DNA from: Spirogloea muscicola
Lineage: Eukaryota; Streptophyta; Zygnematophyceae; Spirogloeales; Spirogloeaceae
Direction: 5' to 3'
Length of the DNA: 17,812 nt
Assembly: GCA_009602725.1 (NCBI GenBank)
Contig: WELB01000171.1
Span: forward strand, 290,628-308,439
Part shown: positions 1 through 10,000 of the stretch, piece by piece
How positions within the stretch are numbered: the stretch's first letter is position 1
Layout of the letters: every line of letters starts with the position of its first letter
The notes under the pieces: model-generated
What the model was told of the DNA's origin: nothing
The model's input: only the letters and a program-made list of their open reading frames with translations
Databases searched by the model: none
Translations under genes and position numbers: made by a program

Positions 1-395
1 CACCTCCCAGGGGGACGCCAACCAGATCGACACGCCGCGTCCGAGGGACCCCGTTGCGGAGCTGGACGGGCATCACCCCGGTGCTCTCCAACGCCACTTG
101 ATATCCCGCCTCCTTGACGATGCCATACATGGCGTCACGTAGGAGGTTGTGGGAGCCCGTGCGCTCACTGCCTTTGGCACACCTGAGCATGTGGTCACCC
201 ATGAGCACTGCATCGTGCTCAATAAGCCCACATTCACATTGGGTCACCCCTGCCAAGCACAGGGATGGTAAGCCAAGACGGCGGCGCATAGCATCGCAAA
301 TCAAGGCATTTTTTTATCCGCAAGCCCGCATGCAAAGGCAAAGCGCGGAGCCACTCCGACGCTCCCAGAGACGAAACAGATAAGAGCCGAGCCTG
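1..395 (-). pseudogene. Decayed reverse-transcriptase-type C-terminal fragment
   Basis: Read on the minus strand, positions 313 to 1 are open and encode a segment with RRRLGLPSLC, then CEC, GDHMLRC, SHNLLRDAMYGIVKEAGY and a basic VPRTRRVDLVG. The Cys-X-Cys ... His ... Cys spacing followed by a 'HN.L.D....I..EAGY' helix resembles the zinc-knuckle tail found at the end of many reverse-transcriptase-like or LINE-like ORFs in algae and other protists. The preceding part (SLGASEWLRALPLHAGLRI, about 313-375) continues the same family pattern but in a different minus-strand frame; the break falls at a seven-base homopolymer (309-315, T on the plus strand). The fragment runs off the left edge, so its full extent is unknown. 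The family match is from memory of typical motifs; that it is a broken mobile-element remnant is inference. Confidence 0.6.
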
Positions 396-420
396 GCCTC
401 GAGCATCCCCTTGGAGGAGA

Positions 421-1138
421 CCGGAGATGCTCCGTCGGCCATGAAGGCAGCGAATCTGAGAAGGAAGGGTGGGTGAGCCCTTCACCCACCCTTGAAGTTC
501 TTCGAAGTTCACCACCCACCCTCAAAAACATCGTTTCTACTACCGTTGCAGCCCCTGCCAGTCACCTTTCCACCTTTTGTTGATCGCCGTCCGGCTGAGC
601 TGGATGATCTATTCGTTGTGCTTACAATATGTCTTACCCGAGTTGACTGAGTTGCATTCACCCATGCATTTTACACCAGAACTCCAATACCAAGTGCTGC
701 TAGCCTTGTGCTGCAACAAGCAGGACGTGCAGGTGATGCAAGCACTGACTTCAGTCAGATCCGGGAAACGGCTGCAAATTGGCCAATTTTTGGGTGCCGA
801 TACTTATGACTACCATAACAGTCAGCACTGTATAACGAAGTCACGTATGTGTTATTTGTGAGAATGTTACAACCAGGCTCCTCTGAGCTACAAGCAGTGT
901 ACAGGACGACAAGAGTACATATTGCTCCGTTCAAGAGCTTGGTGAGCTTCTCATCTTGGACTCGATCATATATCAAGGTGAAAACCATATCAAAGCAGTG
1001 CATAATGAGATTCTAATGCATAATTGCCAGTGCTGCTGCATACTGGGTCTCTTGTTACTAAAGAGAGTCGATAATAAATATGAGAAAGCTTTGTAGTCAA
1101 GCTGCCATTGAATTGGCACTCATGTAGACCAGTGCTCC
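421..1138. other. Intergenic, no gene recognised
   Basis: No reading frame here looks like conserved protein. The segment contains a 14-bp perfect palindrome at 776-789 (AAATTGGCCAATTT) and, at 866-870, TTACA, which on the minus strand is TGTAA, the usual green-algal polyadenylation signal. That lies about 270 bp downstream of the Dabb gene stop and could serve it; this is weak evidence because the motif is short. Confidence 0.4.
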
Positions 1139-2116
1139 TTATACCTGGAAGTCCACAAGCGTTGGTTGGTCAAAGGCAGCCCTCAGTTGCTCTGAGGCTT
1201 TACTCTGTTGATGAAACTCCTGCACAAAGGTGCTGCAGCTCTTTGCATCTGGGAACTGGGCTGCAAAGCCCATGAGATATCCTCTTCCCTTGGCAACATT
1301 GAAGTTGAGCCCAGCACTGGTTCTCCGTGGCATGTCCGATTTGAGATCTTGCTTCCGTAGTATGTTGAGCACCTCCTGCACCTGCTCGTGAGAGACACCT
1401 TCCTTGGGCTTGGCCATGAAGGTGTGGATGACGCCACCAACTTCCTGAACAGGGCTGCTGTTGAGCGGTGTTTCCCAGTCATTGATAACAACATCGTCCA
1501 CAATGGGCATAAGAAGGTTGGTTTCAAAGGATATGTGCTCTGGAGAGTTCATGTACGAGTCCAAGCCCGCGTAGTTGCTGAACCTGCAGCTCTCGCTTGC
1601 CCATGCATTAGGTCCAGGTATTGGGTGGGGCAAAGCTCAAGCCTGATTACGACAACTGCAAACTGCAAAATGAAAATGCATTGTTTAGCTGTAGCAAGCT
1701 GAACACTCTTGCCAGCTCGTCTGCAGTCACTTGCAAGCTGACTTGCAACAGAAGTGATGCTTGCAAACCTTGACATTGCTACCTGCTGTAGAGTGCATGG
1801 GTGTACTGGGCTTCAGGGTTCGTGACGGGACCCAGGAGGAACTGGAGGGCATACGGCAGCTTCCCCAGGCCCTGGAAAGTCGCGAGCATGGCGTCCACGG
1901 CTGCACTTGGTGTACCCTCCTTCACCTGTGAGTGAGAAGATGGAGCAGAGTTAGCCAAAGAACTGCCCCTGCGCAGCCCAACTGCTTTGGCGCAACGCCT
2001 TGCTGATCCATCTTCAAGCGTGTGTAGTCCCAGTGTAGCTCGCTGTCTGTAGCTCGCTGTCTGTAGGGCGCATCGTGCAGGCATACCTTGGCGTACACAA
2101 GATGGTCAACGGCCAT
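1139..2116 (-). CDS. Tandem stress-responsive A/B barrel (Dabb) domain protein
   Basis: Three exons, read on the minus strand: 2116-2087, 1925-1783 and 1583-1139 (stop TAA at 1141-1139). Phases agree at both joints and the model gives 205 residues. The first ten residues, MAVDHLVYAK, then VKEGTPSAAVDAML, a YTHAL strand, an SPEHISFETNLLMPIVDD helix/strand and INDW form one complete dimeric alpha/beta-barrel (Dabb) domain. A second, more diverged copy follows from about residue 105 (VGGVIHTFMAKPKEGVSHEQ, GYLMGFAAQFPDA, final strand PTLVDFQV). Dabb proteins are small, mostly cytosolic ferredoxin-like-fold proteins; single- and double-domain plant members are stress-induced, and related folds include small enzymes, so no reaction is assigned. 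The start was chosen for its GCGGCCATGGCC context and because Dabb domains begin this way directly before the first strand; the frame stays open upstream (to 2476) but is low-complexity and Arg/Ala rich. Exon 1 lies in a GC-rich island; intron 1 carries a 14-bp tandem duplication. Confidence 0.85.
2035..2066. repeat. 14-bp tandem duplication in Dabb intron 1
   Basis: The unit GTAGCTCGCTGTCT occurs perfectly twice (2035-2048, 2049-2062) followed by a partial third copy (GTAG). It lies wholly within the first intron of the Dabb gene, close to the 5' splice site, and looks like a recent slippage product. Confidence 0.85.
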
Positions 2117-2475
2117 GGCCGCACTCAGCCGGGAGCGTGGCCAGGCCCCCCCGCACCGCCCCACCTCACCCCGCAGCTTTTGCAGCACTCCTCTCTGCCA
2201 AGCTCGGCAGAGCAAGGCGTCGCCCTGCGGCAAACGTGAGAATGCAGCTCCCCCAGCGCGGTTGCTGCGCACGCTGTGGCCAGGCCGCCGGGAGGGCGAC
2301 ACTCCGGCTGGGGTCTTGAGCAGGCAGCGGTGGCGGCGTCGGCGACAAGAGCCACCAGCAGCCGAGTACCCGTAAGCGCGACTAGGACCTCGTCGACGAA
2401 GAGAGTCAGGCTTGAGGTGCGGCACTGAAGAAAGGGCGGCTGTAATAGCCAGCAGAGAGCAGAGGGCATGCTGCA
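2117..2475. promoter_or_regulatory. GC-rich 5' flank of the Dabb gene
   Basis: About 250 bp of strongly GC-rich sequence (roughly 2120-2380) surround and precede the Dabb start codon, as seen at the starts of the FAM185A-like, KU80, WASHC3-like and right-edge genes in this window. I infer that it holds the promoter and 5' UTR. No TATA box or recognisable factor site was found. A longer minus-strand reading frame through it is compositionally driven. Confidence 0.35.
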
Positions 2476-2517
2476 TTCCCTCTGTAAACAGTATAAGCTT
2501 ACAGCTTACAGAGGGAA
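2476..2517. repeat. 12-bp perfect inverted repeat (hairpin)
   Basis: TTCCCTCTGTAA at 2476-2487 is matched by its exact reverse complement TTACAGAGGGAA at 2506-2517, separated by an 18-nt loop. It sits about 360 bp upstream of the Dabb start codon. It could be a small element end, a hairpin in the upstream region, or chance; nothing else identifies it. Confidence 0.7.
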
Positions 2518-3240
2518 CGCGGAGTGCGTTCCGATTGCAGCTACCATTTATGCAAAAGGGTCCAAGAGTTCAATACGAACTTACAACGAAGCTTTGATCT
2601 GGGGACGGTCTGAAGACGTAGGCGGTAAGATGGTCGGCCCCGGGAAAGGCGGGAGAATGTGGACAGTCGGCGAAGCCGCGGCGGAGAGAAAGGAGGCTTC
2701 CCGGGAGACGAGGCCAGCCGCCGGCCACGCTACAGGGTTGAGTGCAGGCGCCCCCACCTCGCGCCACAATTTGTCCCTCGCGCCGCTAGGCGACGCGGTG
2801 CGCCCGGAGGAGGAGGCGCGCCGTGCGCATGGTACTTGAGGAAGATCTAGCCAACTCTAGCCAAAACTAGTGAATATTCCTTCTTCAGGCAGAAGCTGGT
2901 GCAAAGCATCGGACTACACAAAGCGAAGATGCGAGTGGCACATCTTCAGATGAGCTTGCGGGTTCCTTACCCCCCCCTTTTCTGATAACGCACACGCTCG
3001 TGCTCCAAAACCCCGGCTCGCCCACCGCCGCTGACGTCGCCGTGGGTGCCGCCTCGAGCGGCGATCACGGCGGCGGAGCCGTAGCCCCCGCATGACTCCC
3101 ACGGCATGGCGCCCGGCCGCCGACCAGGCCCTCCTCCCCGGGCCACACAACTCGCCGGCAATATGGCTTCGCTTTGTCCAGCCCCATCCTGACGCCGACT
3201 TGCTGCTGCTAACCCGGGGTTACTAAGCTCCCCTCCGCTC
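2518..3240. other. GC-rich intergenic block, no gene recognised
   Basis: Two GC-rich islands (about 2600-2830 and 2970-3160) separated by a more AT-balanced stretch. Open frames exist on both strands, but they are low-complexity Arg/Pro/Gly/Ala translations with no recognisable domain, typical of shadow frames in GC-rich DNA. Given that GC islands in this window mark gene starts, an unrecognised 5' exon is possible here, but I cannot support one. Confidence 0.3.
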
Positions 3241-3284
3241 TAGTCTCGTGCATAGCTGTGTGATTTAGGCCCCATTCGGCTCTT

Positions 3285-3615
3285 TGGACCTTGTCCATTC
3301 ATTTCAGGCTGGACTTTCTCAGCCACCACCTTAAATTGGGGGAGCTTCTTCTCTTTCGGCACTAGATTTTGGCCTGAACAGTATCCTGACTTGACTTGCT
3401 TGTCGGTCCATCATTCGAAATTCCTTTGGGCTGGCCTCGCACAGTCATATTTGCCTTACATTGGACAAGCAGTCTCTCTCTTTCTCTCTGTTCTTGGGCT
3501 GGCCATTGAAATCCGAATTCCCCTTTCTGGAAACCTCTCTGATGGAAAAGGAAACCCTCCAAAGGGGGCGATGGCTGGAAGAGGCCAGCCCAAATATGGG
3601 ACGAGGCTAAGCGGC
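3285..3615. repeat. Hairpin repeat, four diverged copies (three minus, one plus)
   Basis: Copies of a repeat whose core is GGCTGnnAnAGGCCAGCCC followed by AAAAGAATGGACAAGG. Minus-oriented copies lie at about 3285-3332 (TTGTCCATTCATTTCAGGCT), 3410-3450 (CCTTTGGGCTGGCCTCGCAC) and 3490-3505 (TTCTTGGGCTGGCCATTG, partial). A plus copy lies at about 3565-3610 (GGCTGGAAGAGGCCAGCCCA). The core folds as a 6-bp GGCTGG/CCAGCC stem. No coding capacity is evident. Confidence 0.7.
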
Positions 3616-4290
3616 CGGAATACGAGAATCACTTAGTGGCAAAGTAAGAGGCTATCACTGATGGCAACTGAGGAAGTCGTCGTCGGCAGTTAGTTGTAAT
3701 CTTCAGCAGCAGAAAGCTGGGCGAAGGCGATCTTCAATGGTGGCGGGAGGACCAGTTTAACATCTCAGCATCAATGAGCAACCTTCATGCTGCGGCCGCA
3801 TAAATATAATGACCTTCGCCCTTTGTAAGTGTTGACCCGTGGTCACACAGCGGGTCAGCATTGCAGCAGTCGGCCTACAATATAGAGAAAGCTTCTTCGA
3901 GATAGGGTGGAGGCTGTGATAGACTAGCCCAAAGAGAATGGGAAGACTAGGAGCAAGCTCCAACACTAAAAGTGCAAATTGGTCAAATTCGGAGCCTCCT
4001 GCAGCAAGTGGTCTTTCACGCATCTCTACATGTCCATGAATGCAAGGCCTGCCTAACTTGCAACTCTGTGCGAGTTGCACATCGTCTGACCCAACAGCAT
4101 CTTCGTAAGCTGGCACCCCAAGGATGTCAAATCCCACCTTCGATGTGCCGTTGGCAGTCCTGCAGCCATGTAATGTTATCTCAGTCTGTCAGTCTCCTCT
4201 TTGTCAGGCTCTGCAGCGGAAAGCAACAGGTATGGACGGGCAGACCACGAACTACCGCCTCTGTGCAGCGTAACCTTGTACATTGACTTC
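3616..4290. other. Intergenic with one repeat copy and a possible orphan exon
   Basis: A diverged plus-oriented copy of the hairpin repeat lies at about 3909-3950 (GGCTGTGATAGACTAGCCCA). On the minus strand, after a CTGCAG splice-acceptor-like site at 4160, a frame is open from 4159 down to a stop at 3759. Its first 35 or so codons read like real protein (VGFDILGVPAYEDAVGSDD), but I do not recognise the family and no partner exon could be joined. It may be an exon remnant or chance. Confidence 0.3.
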
Positions 4291-4360
4291 TTTCGTCCGG
4301 CCCCTCCAAAAATTGTCCATTCTTTTGGGCTGACCTTTCACGGCCACCAGTCAGTTTGGA
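4291..4360 (-). repeat. Hairpin repeat copy, minus orientation
   Basis: TTGTCCATTCTTTTGGGCTG followed by ACCTTTCACGGCCACC is the reverse complement of the repeat seen at about 5570-5625 (GGCCAGCCCAAAAGAATGGA then CAA), with the same flanking CCGGCCCC / GGGGCC element. It is one of the best-preserved inverted copies. Confidence 0.75.
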
Positions 4361-4444
4361 AGCGCTGTTCTTTGATGTCACACTCTTCATCCTTCTTCAC
4401 GTTGACTGGGAGTCCTTGGAGAGAGCCATATACACCAGGGTAAG

Positions 4445-4810
4445 TTGAGGTGCCGGGGCATGCATACAACCAGAAGGAGCTGCAGAGGCGCGTTTGCTGG
4501 CCGGCTGCCGCCTTGGCCGCCAGCAGTGGCGCAGCAAAAAGGGACGCCGCCAGGCCTCGACGGGCGAGCCTACTACGGGCAGTGCCGAGGGCTCTGGCCA
4601 CCCAGAGGCAGTCGCTGCCACAATGAGCGGCGCCATAGCCGGCCTCGCGCCTCGGTTTCTCGCGAGCCTCGCCTCCCCGGTCCCAACCGCCACCGGCGGC
4701 AAAGGCGGGAGCTCACGGGGGCAAGGAGGAGGCAAGCGGGCACTGGCTGCATGGCGGCAGGCTGTCGTGGTTGTGTGCGTCAAACAACACCAAGGAACGA
4801 GCGTGAAGTG
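4445..4810. other. GC-rich island with unassigned short reading frames
   Basis: A GC-rich island of the kind that marks gene starts elsewhere in the window. On the plus strand an ATG at 4622 (context GCCACAATGAGC) opens a 63-codon frame, Ala/Ser/Gly rich, ending at 4811. On the minus strand a frame from about 4601 encodes an Arg/Ala-rich, organelle-transit-like segment (LARRGLAASLFAAPLLAA). Neither matches a family I know and neither continues into convincing downstream exons. This may be a dead or unrecognised gene start. Confidence 0.25.
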
Positions 4811-4829
4811 ACGAAACTGGGCAACTTGT

Positions 4830-5725
4830 TTGCGTATGAAGTAGTGAGAAAGACTCTTCCAGTAGGAAGGGCTCGCCCATTGAGGATAGGGGCTGGAAAA
4901 GCCAGCCCAAAAAAGAAGGAACAAAGTACGAGAAGGGGGCCAGGGGAAGCGCTAAGAAGAACAAGCACAGCAAGAAACAAAGCAGCTACGTATTACACAG
5001 TAACCCCTGCTAAGCAGCCTCAGGTCAGAGAAGCTAGGCTCCTGGAAGTGGGTCCCCTAGCCAGAGCCAGAGGCAGCAGCGAGGGCTCTGCCGGCACGCA
5101 GGTGCAGCGCGCGGGCCATAGACCTCTGCAGCGAGACGGCCAAGCGCATCCAGTACACCTGCGCTAGCGACCCGGCTGCAGAAGTCCACCGGCTCCCCAG
5201 TAGAGAAGAAGTGGCTCTCCCAATGGGGGCAAGGGCTGTGAGAAGCCAGCCCGAAAAGAATTGACAAGGTTCGAAGGGGCCAAATTACGAGCTAAGCAGC
5301 GACTGCGGGGCCTGAAGAGGCTATGGCAGAACGGGGGAGGATGGACCAGTTAGTAGTTACGAGTGAGGAGCCTCACATCCGACAGACTAGCTGCCGGTAA
5401 ACTATCCCCCTGACGAAAGCCGGAGGCCGCAGCGAGAGCACGGCCAGCACGCAGATGCACGGCAAGGCAGTCATCGCCAGTAGAGGGCGATGACTGTGAT
5501 TGGCCAGCCAACAAGAAAGAATGAACGAAGTTGGAGGGCCCGGAAAAAGCAAGCGCGGCCAGATTAACTGGTGGCTGGGAGAGGCCAGCCCAAAAGAATG
5601 GACAAGGCCTGAGCCCGGAAAAGCGCTGAAGCACACAGCGACTCAAGTGGCCTCTGTGTGCTCAATTTCCCCTGTTGAGCAGCCGCAGGTCAGAGAAACT
5701 AGTCTCTGGGTAGGGGTCAGCCGCA
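4830..5725 (+). repeat. Diverged tandem array of the hairpin repeat
   Basis: Four plus-oriented copies: about 4885-4935 (GGCTGGAAAAGCCAGCCCAA), 5230-5290 (GGCTGTGAGAAGCCAGCCCG), 5487-5545 (GACTGTGATTGGCCAGCCAA) and 5570-5625 (GGCTGGGAGAGGCCAGCCCA). The similarity extends outside the core: CAGTAGAG before it at about 5200 and 5479; GGACAAGG..CGA..GGGGCC after it; and a second shared block, AGCAGCC.CAGGTCAGAGAA, at about 5016 and 5680. The repeat unit is therefore a few hundred bp long and the array is old and degenerate. Copy number in the rest of the genome cannot be judged here. Confidence 0.7.
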
Positions 5726-5889
5726 GCACGGTAACCAAGTGTTCCAAAGGTTCCCTGCACAGGCTTTTTTTTTTTTTACAGGGTTTGGGGCTGTAGTACG
5801 GAGCGCCCATTCCCCCACCACCGCACCGCCGCCGCCGGCCTGCGGCCCCCCCATCAGCGAGCCCGCCGCCGCTGCCGCCACCCGCCGGG
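5726..5889. promoter_or_regulatory. NOP10 5' flank with T13 tract and acceptor-like site
   Basis: Thirteen consecutive T (5765-5777) followed by ACAG (5778-5781) look like a strong 3' splice site, so a 5' UTR intron for NOP10 is possible. From 5800 to the ATG the sequence is GC-rich and dominated by CCGCC-type repeats. No TATA box was recognised. Confidence 0.35.
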
Positions 5890-6723
5890 ATGTACCTCAT
5901 GTACTACATAAACGACGACGGCGACAAGGTGTATACGCTCAAGGTTCGTGGCGGCTGCACTGGGTGCCTGCTTCCAGGGCGACACAGCGGCTGTGCTTGG
6001 CACAGGACCCCGTGAGCCCGCCACAGCGTGCTTCAAGCGCAGGGGCCTCGGAGGGACGACGGGGCTAGCACCGCCGTCTTGACTATTGGCTGCGTGCACG
6101 CTTAGTGTGCAGGCGTCACGACCCTGCCTACCTCCTTCTTACTGTGGGCTGATGTCGGCCGCAGCATCGCCCAAGTCTAATGATGATTCGAGGCTAGGCT
6201 TTCCAAGTCTTTCTGGCGCCGTGCGTTCGTTTCGCGAAGCTGCGCGAAACCCACTTCAAGTCAGCGCAAATGAATGTGCTGGCTGGGTGGAGCTCTGACA
6301 CAAGGCTTTTGAAACCTGAATGATCCACTACCTCGCTACTGGTCCACAACACTGTCCTTCTCACTGTAACATACTTCACCCGCATGCTGCTGACATTTCT
6401 CCCCACGTTTTGAACGGCGTGCAGAAGGTGGACCCCAGTGGCAAGCCCACACAGTCTGCCCACCCAGGTGAGTCCCTCACTTTGTGCCGCAATTGGCAAG
6501 CTTGAAATAGAGCAGTAAGCATGAATTCCGACTGATAAACGCCCAGTCAAGCTCCGCGGCTTGGCTTTAAGCACATTCGGCACGTATCTGAGGTTGAGAG
6601 TGATTGCCTCTCTGCTTGGCTTCAGCACGATTCTCTCCTCATGACCAATTCTCCAAGCAACGGATCACCTGCAAGCGGCGCTTTAAGCTCCTGCCTACGC
6701 AGCAGCCACCTTACAAATACTAG
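5890..6723 (+). CDS. NOP10: H/ACA ribonucleoprotein subunit NOP10
   Basis: Exons 5890-5943, 6425-6467 and 6626-6723 (stop TAG) join in phase (AAG|AAG; CCA G|CA) to give exactly 64 residues, the usual length of eukaryotic Nop10. The N terminus [18 protein letters not shown], the middle [19 protein letters not shown] and the end [16 protein letters not shown] follow the family throughout. Nop10 is a small, largely extended protein that binds the pseudouridine synthase Cbf5/dyskerin in nucleolar H/ACA snoRNPs. It is needed for rRNA pseudouridylation and, in organisms studied, for snoRNA stability. The archaeal zinc-binding cysteines are absent, as expected for eukaryotes. Intron 1 is 481 bp and uses a slightly unusual GTTCGT donor; intron 2 uses GTGAGT. 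The gene lies directly downstream of the hairpin-repeat region and converges with the FAM185A-like gene. Confidence 0.97.
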
Positions 6724-7007
6724 TCTCTGGGAGCTACACCACTGCCTTTCACGGACATTTCTTGAACAGCAGACTTTGGGCTAGCCATGACCAGGCGAAA
6801 TTGACATGTTAAATACTAAAGAAGGCTTCAATTTGCAGTCTTCGTCAACCAGTTATATATACACAGTTGCCTCTAACATATATTTGTCCTTGATATATAA
6901 TAACTCATACCTGCTCAAGGCTTGCTCTTAGCACTTTTGCACACATCAGCTAAGATGTGGAACTTAGATAGGGTGGGTGGACTGCTTGAGGCATGTGGTC
7001 TTCGTCC
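6724..7007. other. Convergent 3' intergenic space, AT-rich
   Basis: The 284 bp between the NOP10 stop and the FAM185A-like stop must hold both 3' UTRs and polyadenylation sites. It contains an AT-rich stretch at about 6850-6905 with repeated TATATA. No TGTAA signal was found in either useful orientation apart from an overlapping one in the NOP10 last exon. Confidence 0.4.
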
Positions 7008-10000
7008 TTAGTCTGCACTCGCTGGACTTGCTGGAGGCTGTGAAAGCCGTTCAGCTAAAGCATCCATCCACCCTCGCCTCTTCACCTCTATGGTACCCTC
7101 TCCAGCAGAGAGCTTCAATGTACACTTGCCTGCAAATACAACGCGTGTTGGTTCTTGCATCACCACACACAAGCTAAGCAAGTGGACAACAAAGGGACGG
7201 AGTGGCATGCCTCATTTTGAGCAACTAGACAAGGAAGCAGACAGGTTTTTGACGTCTTCACAGTAAGTAGATGACCTTGCCAATCCTTGTCTCCTTGTGC
7301 CAAACGACCCTTCTGACTTGATGAGGTCGAGTCGCAGGCTCGATGCTCCGTAATTTTTGGATGTACTTCCAAGCGGTCCTCTTGTGACCCATGTAAGGTG
7401 TCCTGTTAATCTCAGCTAAAAGGAATGTCAAAAGTCTATACTCGCTTGCTTGGACAGGCGCGATGAGAGAGGTTGCTAGGAGACCACCTTCTCAAAGCAC
7501 AGCGCGAAGTGTGGCGGGTGATGTCACTTGCACACAGTTTATATCGAACACTGTATGCGCAGTCTGCTGCACAGCAGTCTACAGAGGACATGTCACATTA
7601 TCTGACCTTAATCACCACAGCTTCGAGAGTTGCAGGCACGTACACTTTTATGTTGCCACCACCAGATGCCACAATCACCTGCTTGACGCAAGCAGGTAGA
7701 CAAGTGTCACACATGACGCAGTGCTTGAGCAACTTCCTCGGACTTCTTAAGCAGACTCAGAGAATGACAGTCACATGGCACTGACAAGAGTACGTGAGCT
7801 TGTACCTCCTCAGCTTGCTGATTGAGCTGGAGGGAGATATCACCTCCTGCAGATTGGAAATCTGCATTGCTATTGCACAATAGACAGGCAATATTAGATG
7901 ATTACTTCGCTGCTCCAGAATGATAACATTCACTTGCAGTTGTATATGAAGTGTGTCAACGATCCTACTTTGGATTGAGCAGGTAAAAAAGCATACCCAT
8001 CTAGCCCTTCGACCTTGATAGCTCCTCCATTGCTCTGGACCTGCCCGAGCAAAAGCAGAACACAATCTTAGCACCTTTGATGCATCTTCGTCCACACCAA
8101 CGTGGTCGTTGTTTTAGGCGAATCAAAGTACAGCTCATTTGGCATTGCACATCTGCATCCTGTTTGCCCTGAATTTAGTCTTGCTTTCTTCATGGCAATC
8201 TTATACTGCATGCTTCCGTACTCAAAGTAAGGTTATCCAAGTGAGACACAACGAGCGAGACACGACAGACGCTGCACTCCAGGGTAGGAACTGAGTGACA
8301 TACATACAGCTGAGTGATCAGCTCTGAAGGTCTCAATTGAAATATCTCCACCTTGTGTCTCAATGTTCAGTCCTGCAATGGCAGACAACGTGATGATCAT
8401 GCTACTATGATTCTTTTGCCAGGCTACCTCTGGAAGTAAGTTCACTGTGCCAAACGTGTACATAGTGGCCCCTGATAACATCGTTCATGCTAGTACATAT
8501 GGCGGTGTCAACATGCATGAATATGTCAAAAGATGTTCCAGACTGCGCTTCATGAGAACACTGAAGTGGTTGGATGAGGTACTCTGGGCATACACAGTGC
8601 CGATGTCAATGTGGCCACCCCCACTGGCCAAAGTAACTTTGTTGCCCAGGATCCGCCCTAAGCCCATGCTCCCGCCTTGCGTGCAAGCATCAAGCTGTGC
8701 TTGTACCTATCAAATGAAACTCATACATCATTGGGGCCATCCTAAGGTTGACTACTTCAGGAGCACCCTTGCTGAGCAATGCAAGTCATCAGCAGCTATT
8801 GCAGATGAGCAAATGAGCAAGTTATGGCAAGTCTGGCAGATATGCTGACTTCAATACCAGCCTGGCTGTGAAGCGGCCTCCCTCTGTCTGCACACTGACA
8901 TGCTCCCCTCGAACTTTCCCTGCACGCCCAAAGACAGAGGTGGAACAAGAAATTAGAGATCAGAGCTGACAATATGCCGTTGGCACACAAAGAGCAGACT
9001 AACGTAGAGATCACCTTGAGTCAAGCTCGGGTTGCATAACAAACAAGAAGAGACAACGAAGTTTATGAAAGTGCATCGGTTTTGAAGGGGGGTCAGGTTT
9101 GGTGACCAAGGTGCAAGGCTTGCCTAAGGCCACATGTCCTAGTTCATGGACCTCCACCGCAACTGCACCTTCGGTCTGAAAAGGCAGCACTTAACAACCT
9201 CTTATCAGTGTATAAGAGTGTCAAAGCCTTGTTCAACTTAACACTGACTGGGTACTGAATGACCTGATACAGGGACCATCAAATTGACATTGGACATTGG
9301 ACATTGCACTCACCACATTCTCGATTGCTACATTGCCCCGCGAGCATGCTTGGACGGACGCCCATCGTTCTGGAATCCAGACAGTCACTCTCCTGAGCTT
9401 CCCCAGGATTGACTCCTCGGGTGCTCCATGCACAGCGATAGCTGCATGACGCGAAACAGCAGAGGGAATAAGGTGCGAACTTCTGAATAAACACATCTCA
9501 CAAATGCTCGGAAACAGATCACATGCGCTTCATCAATAGACGCTACTGAGCTGCCTCTGTCTAACAAGTGACAGGGCCACATACTCACTGAGGACGCGTC
9601 CTGGCTTGCCACAACAGAGCTTTCGCACTTGTCCTGGTCAGCGCCTGGTTCCCATTGCAGCTGCAGACAGCATTGCATTCTGGGGCTTACGGTTGTGATC
9701 TAGAAAAGAGGGAGATCATCTACGCACCAGCCGGGCGGGGCTGCAAGGCAGCCAACCAGCATGCGGACGTGCTGAAGACGTCGGAAAAGCGAAGACTCAT
9801 TGAGTGGCTCACATGCTGCAAAACAACATTTGAGCTGCTGCAGCCAGAGAGCAGCTTCAAACCTCGGCGCGAATCGTCTCGAGGCTGTCGTTGACACGTA
9901 CGTCCACATCGGCTCTCAAACCGTTGCGGTCGAGCTTGATCTGCCAATACGCAACGCCAGAGTGCTTGGGAATTGAGACCTGATCACTGGACCCTGATCC

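Noticed and set aside
2918-3177. 11-bp inverted repeat ACAAAGCGAAG/CTTCGCTTTGT bounding a GC-rich 240-bp segment, as if terminal repeats of an element
   Set aside because: At this separation dozens of 11-bp matches are expected by chance in 17.8 kb; no target duplication was seen.
4445-5167. 240-codon plus-strand frame
   Set aside because: Arg/Gly/Pro-rich translation that crosses several copies of the hairpin repeat; no domain, and codon content follows base composition.
5258-5275. GGTTCGA resembling a tRNA T-arm
   Set aside because: It belongs to the hairpin repeat; no acceptor, D or anticodon arms surround it. No tRNA was found in the window.
6179-6297. Box C-like ATGATGA and box D-like CTGA in NOP10 intron 1, suggesting an intronic C/D snoRNA
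   Set aside because: The spacing is about 115 nt, no terminal stem pairs the flanks, and no D' or C' boxes were found; the motifs are short enough to occur by chance.
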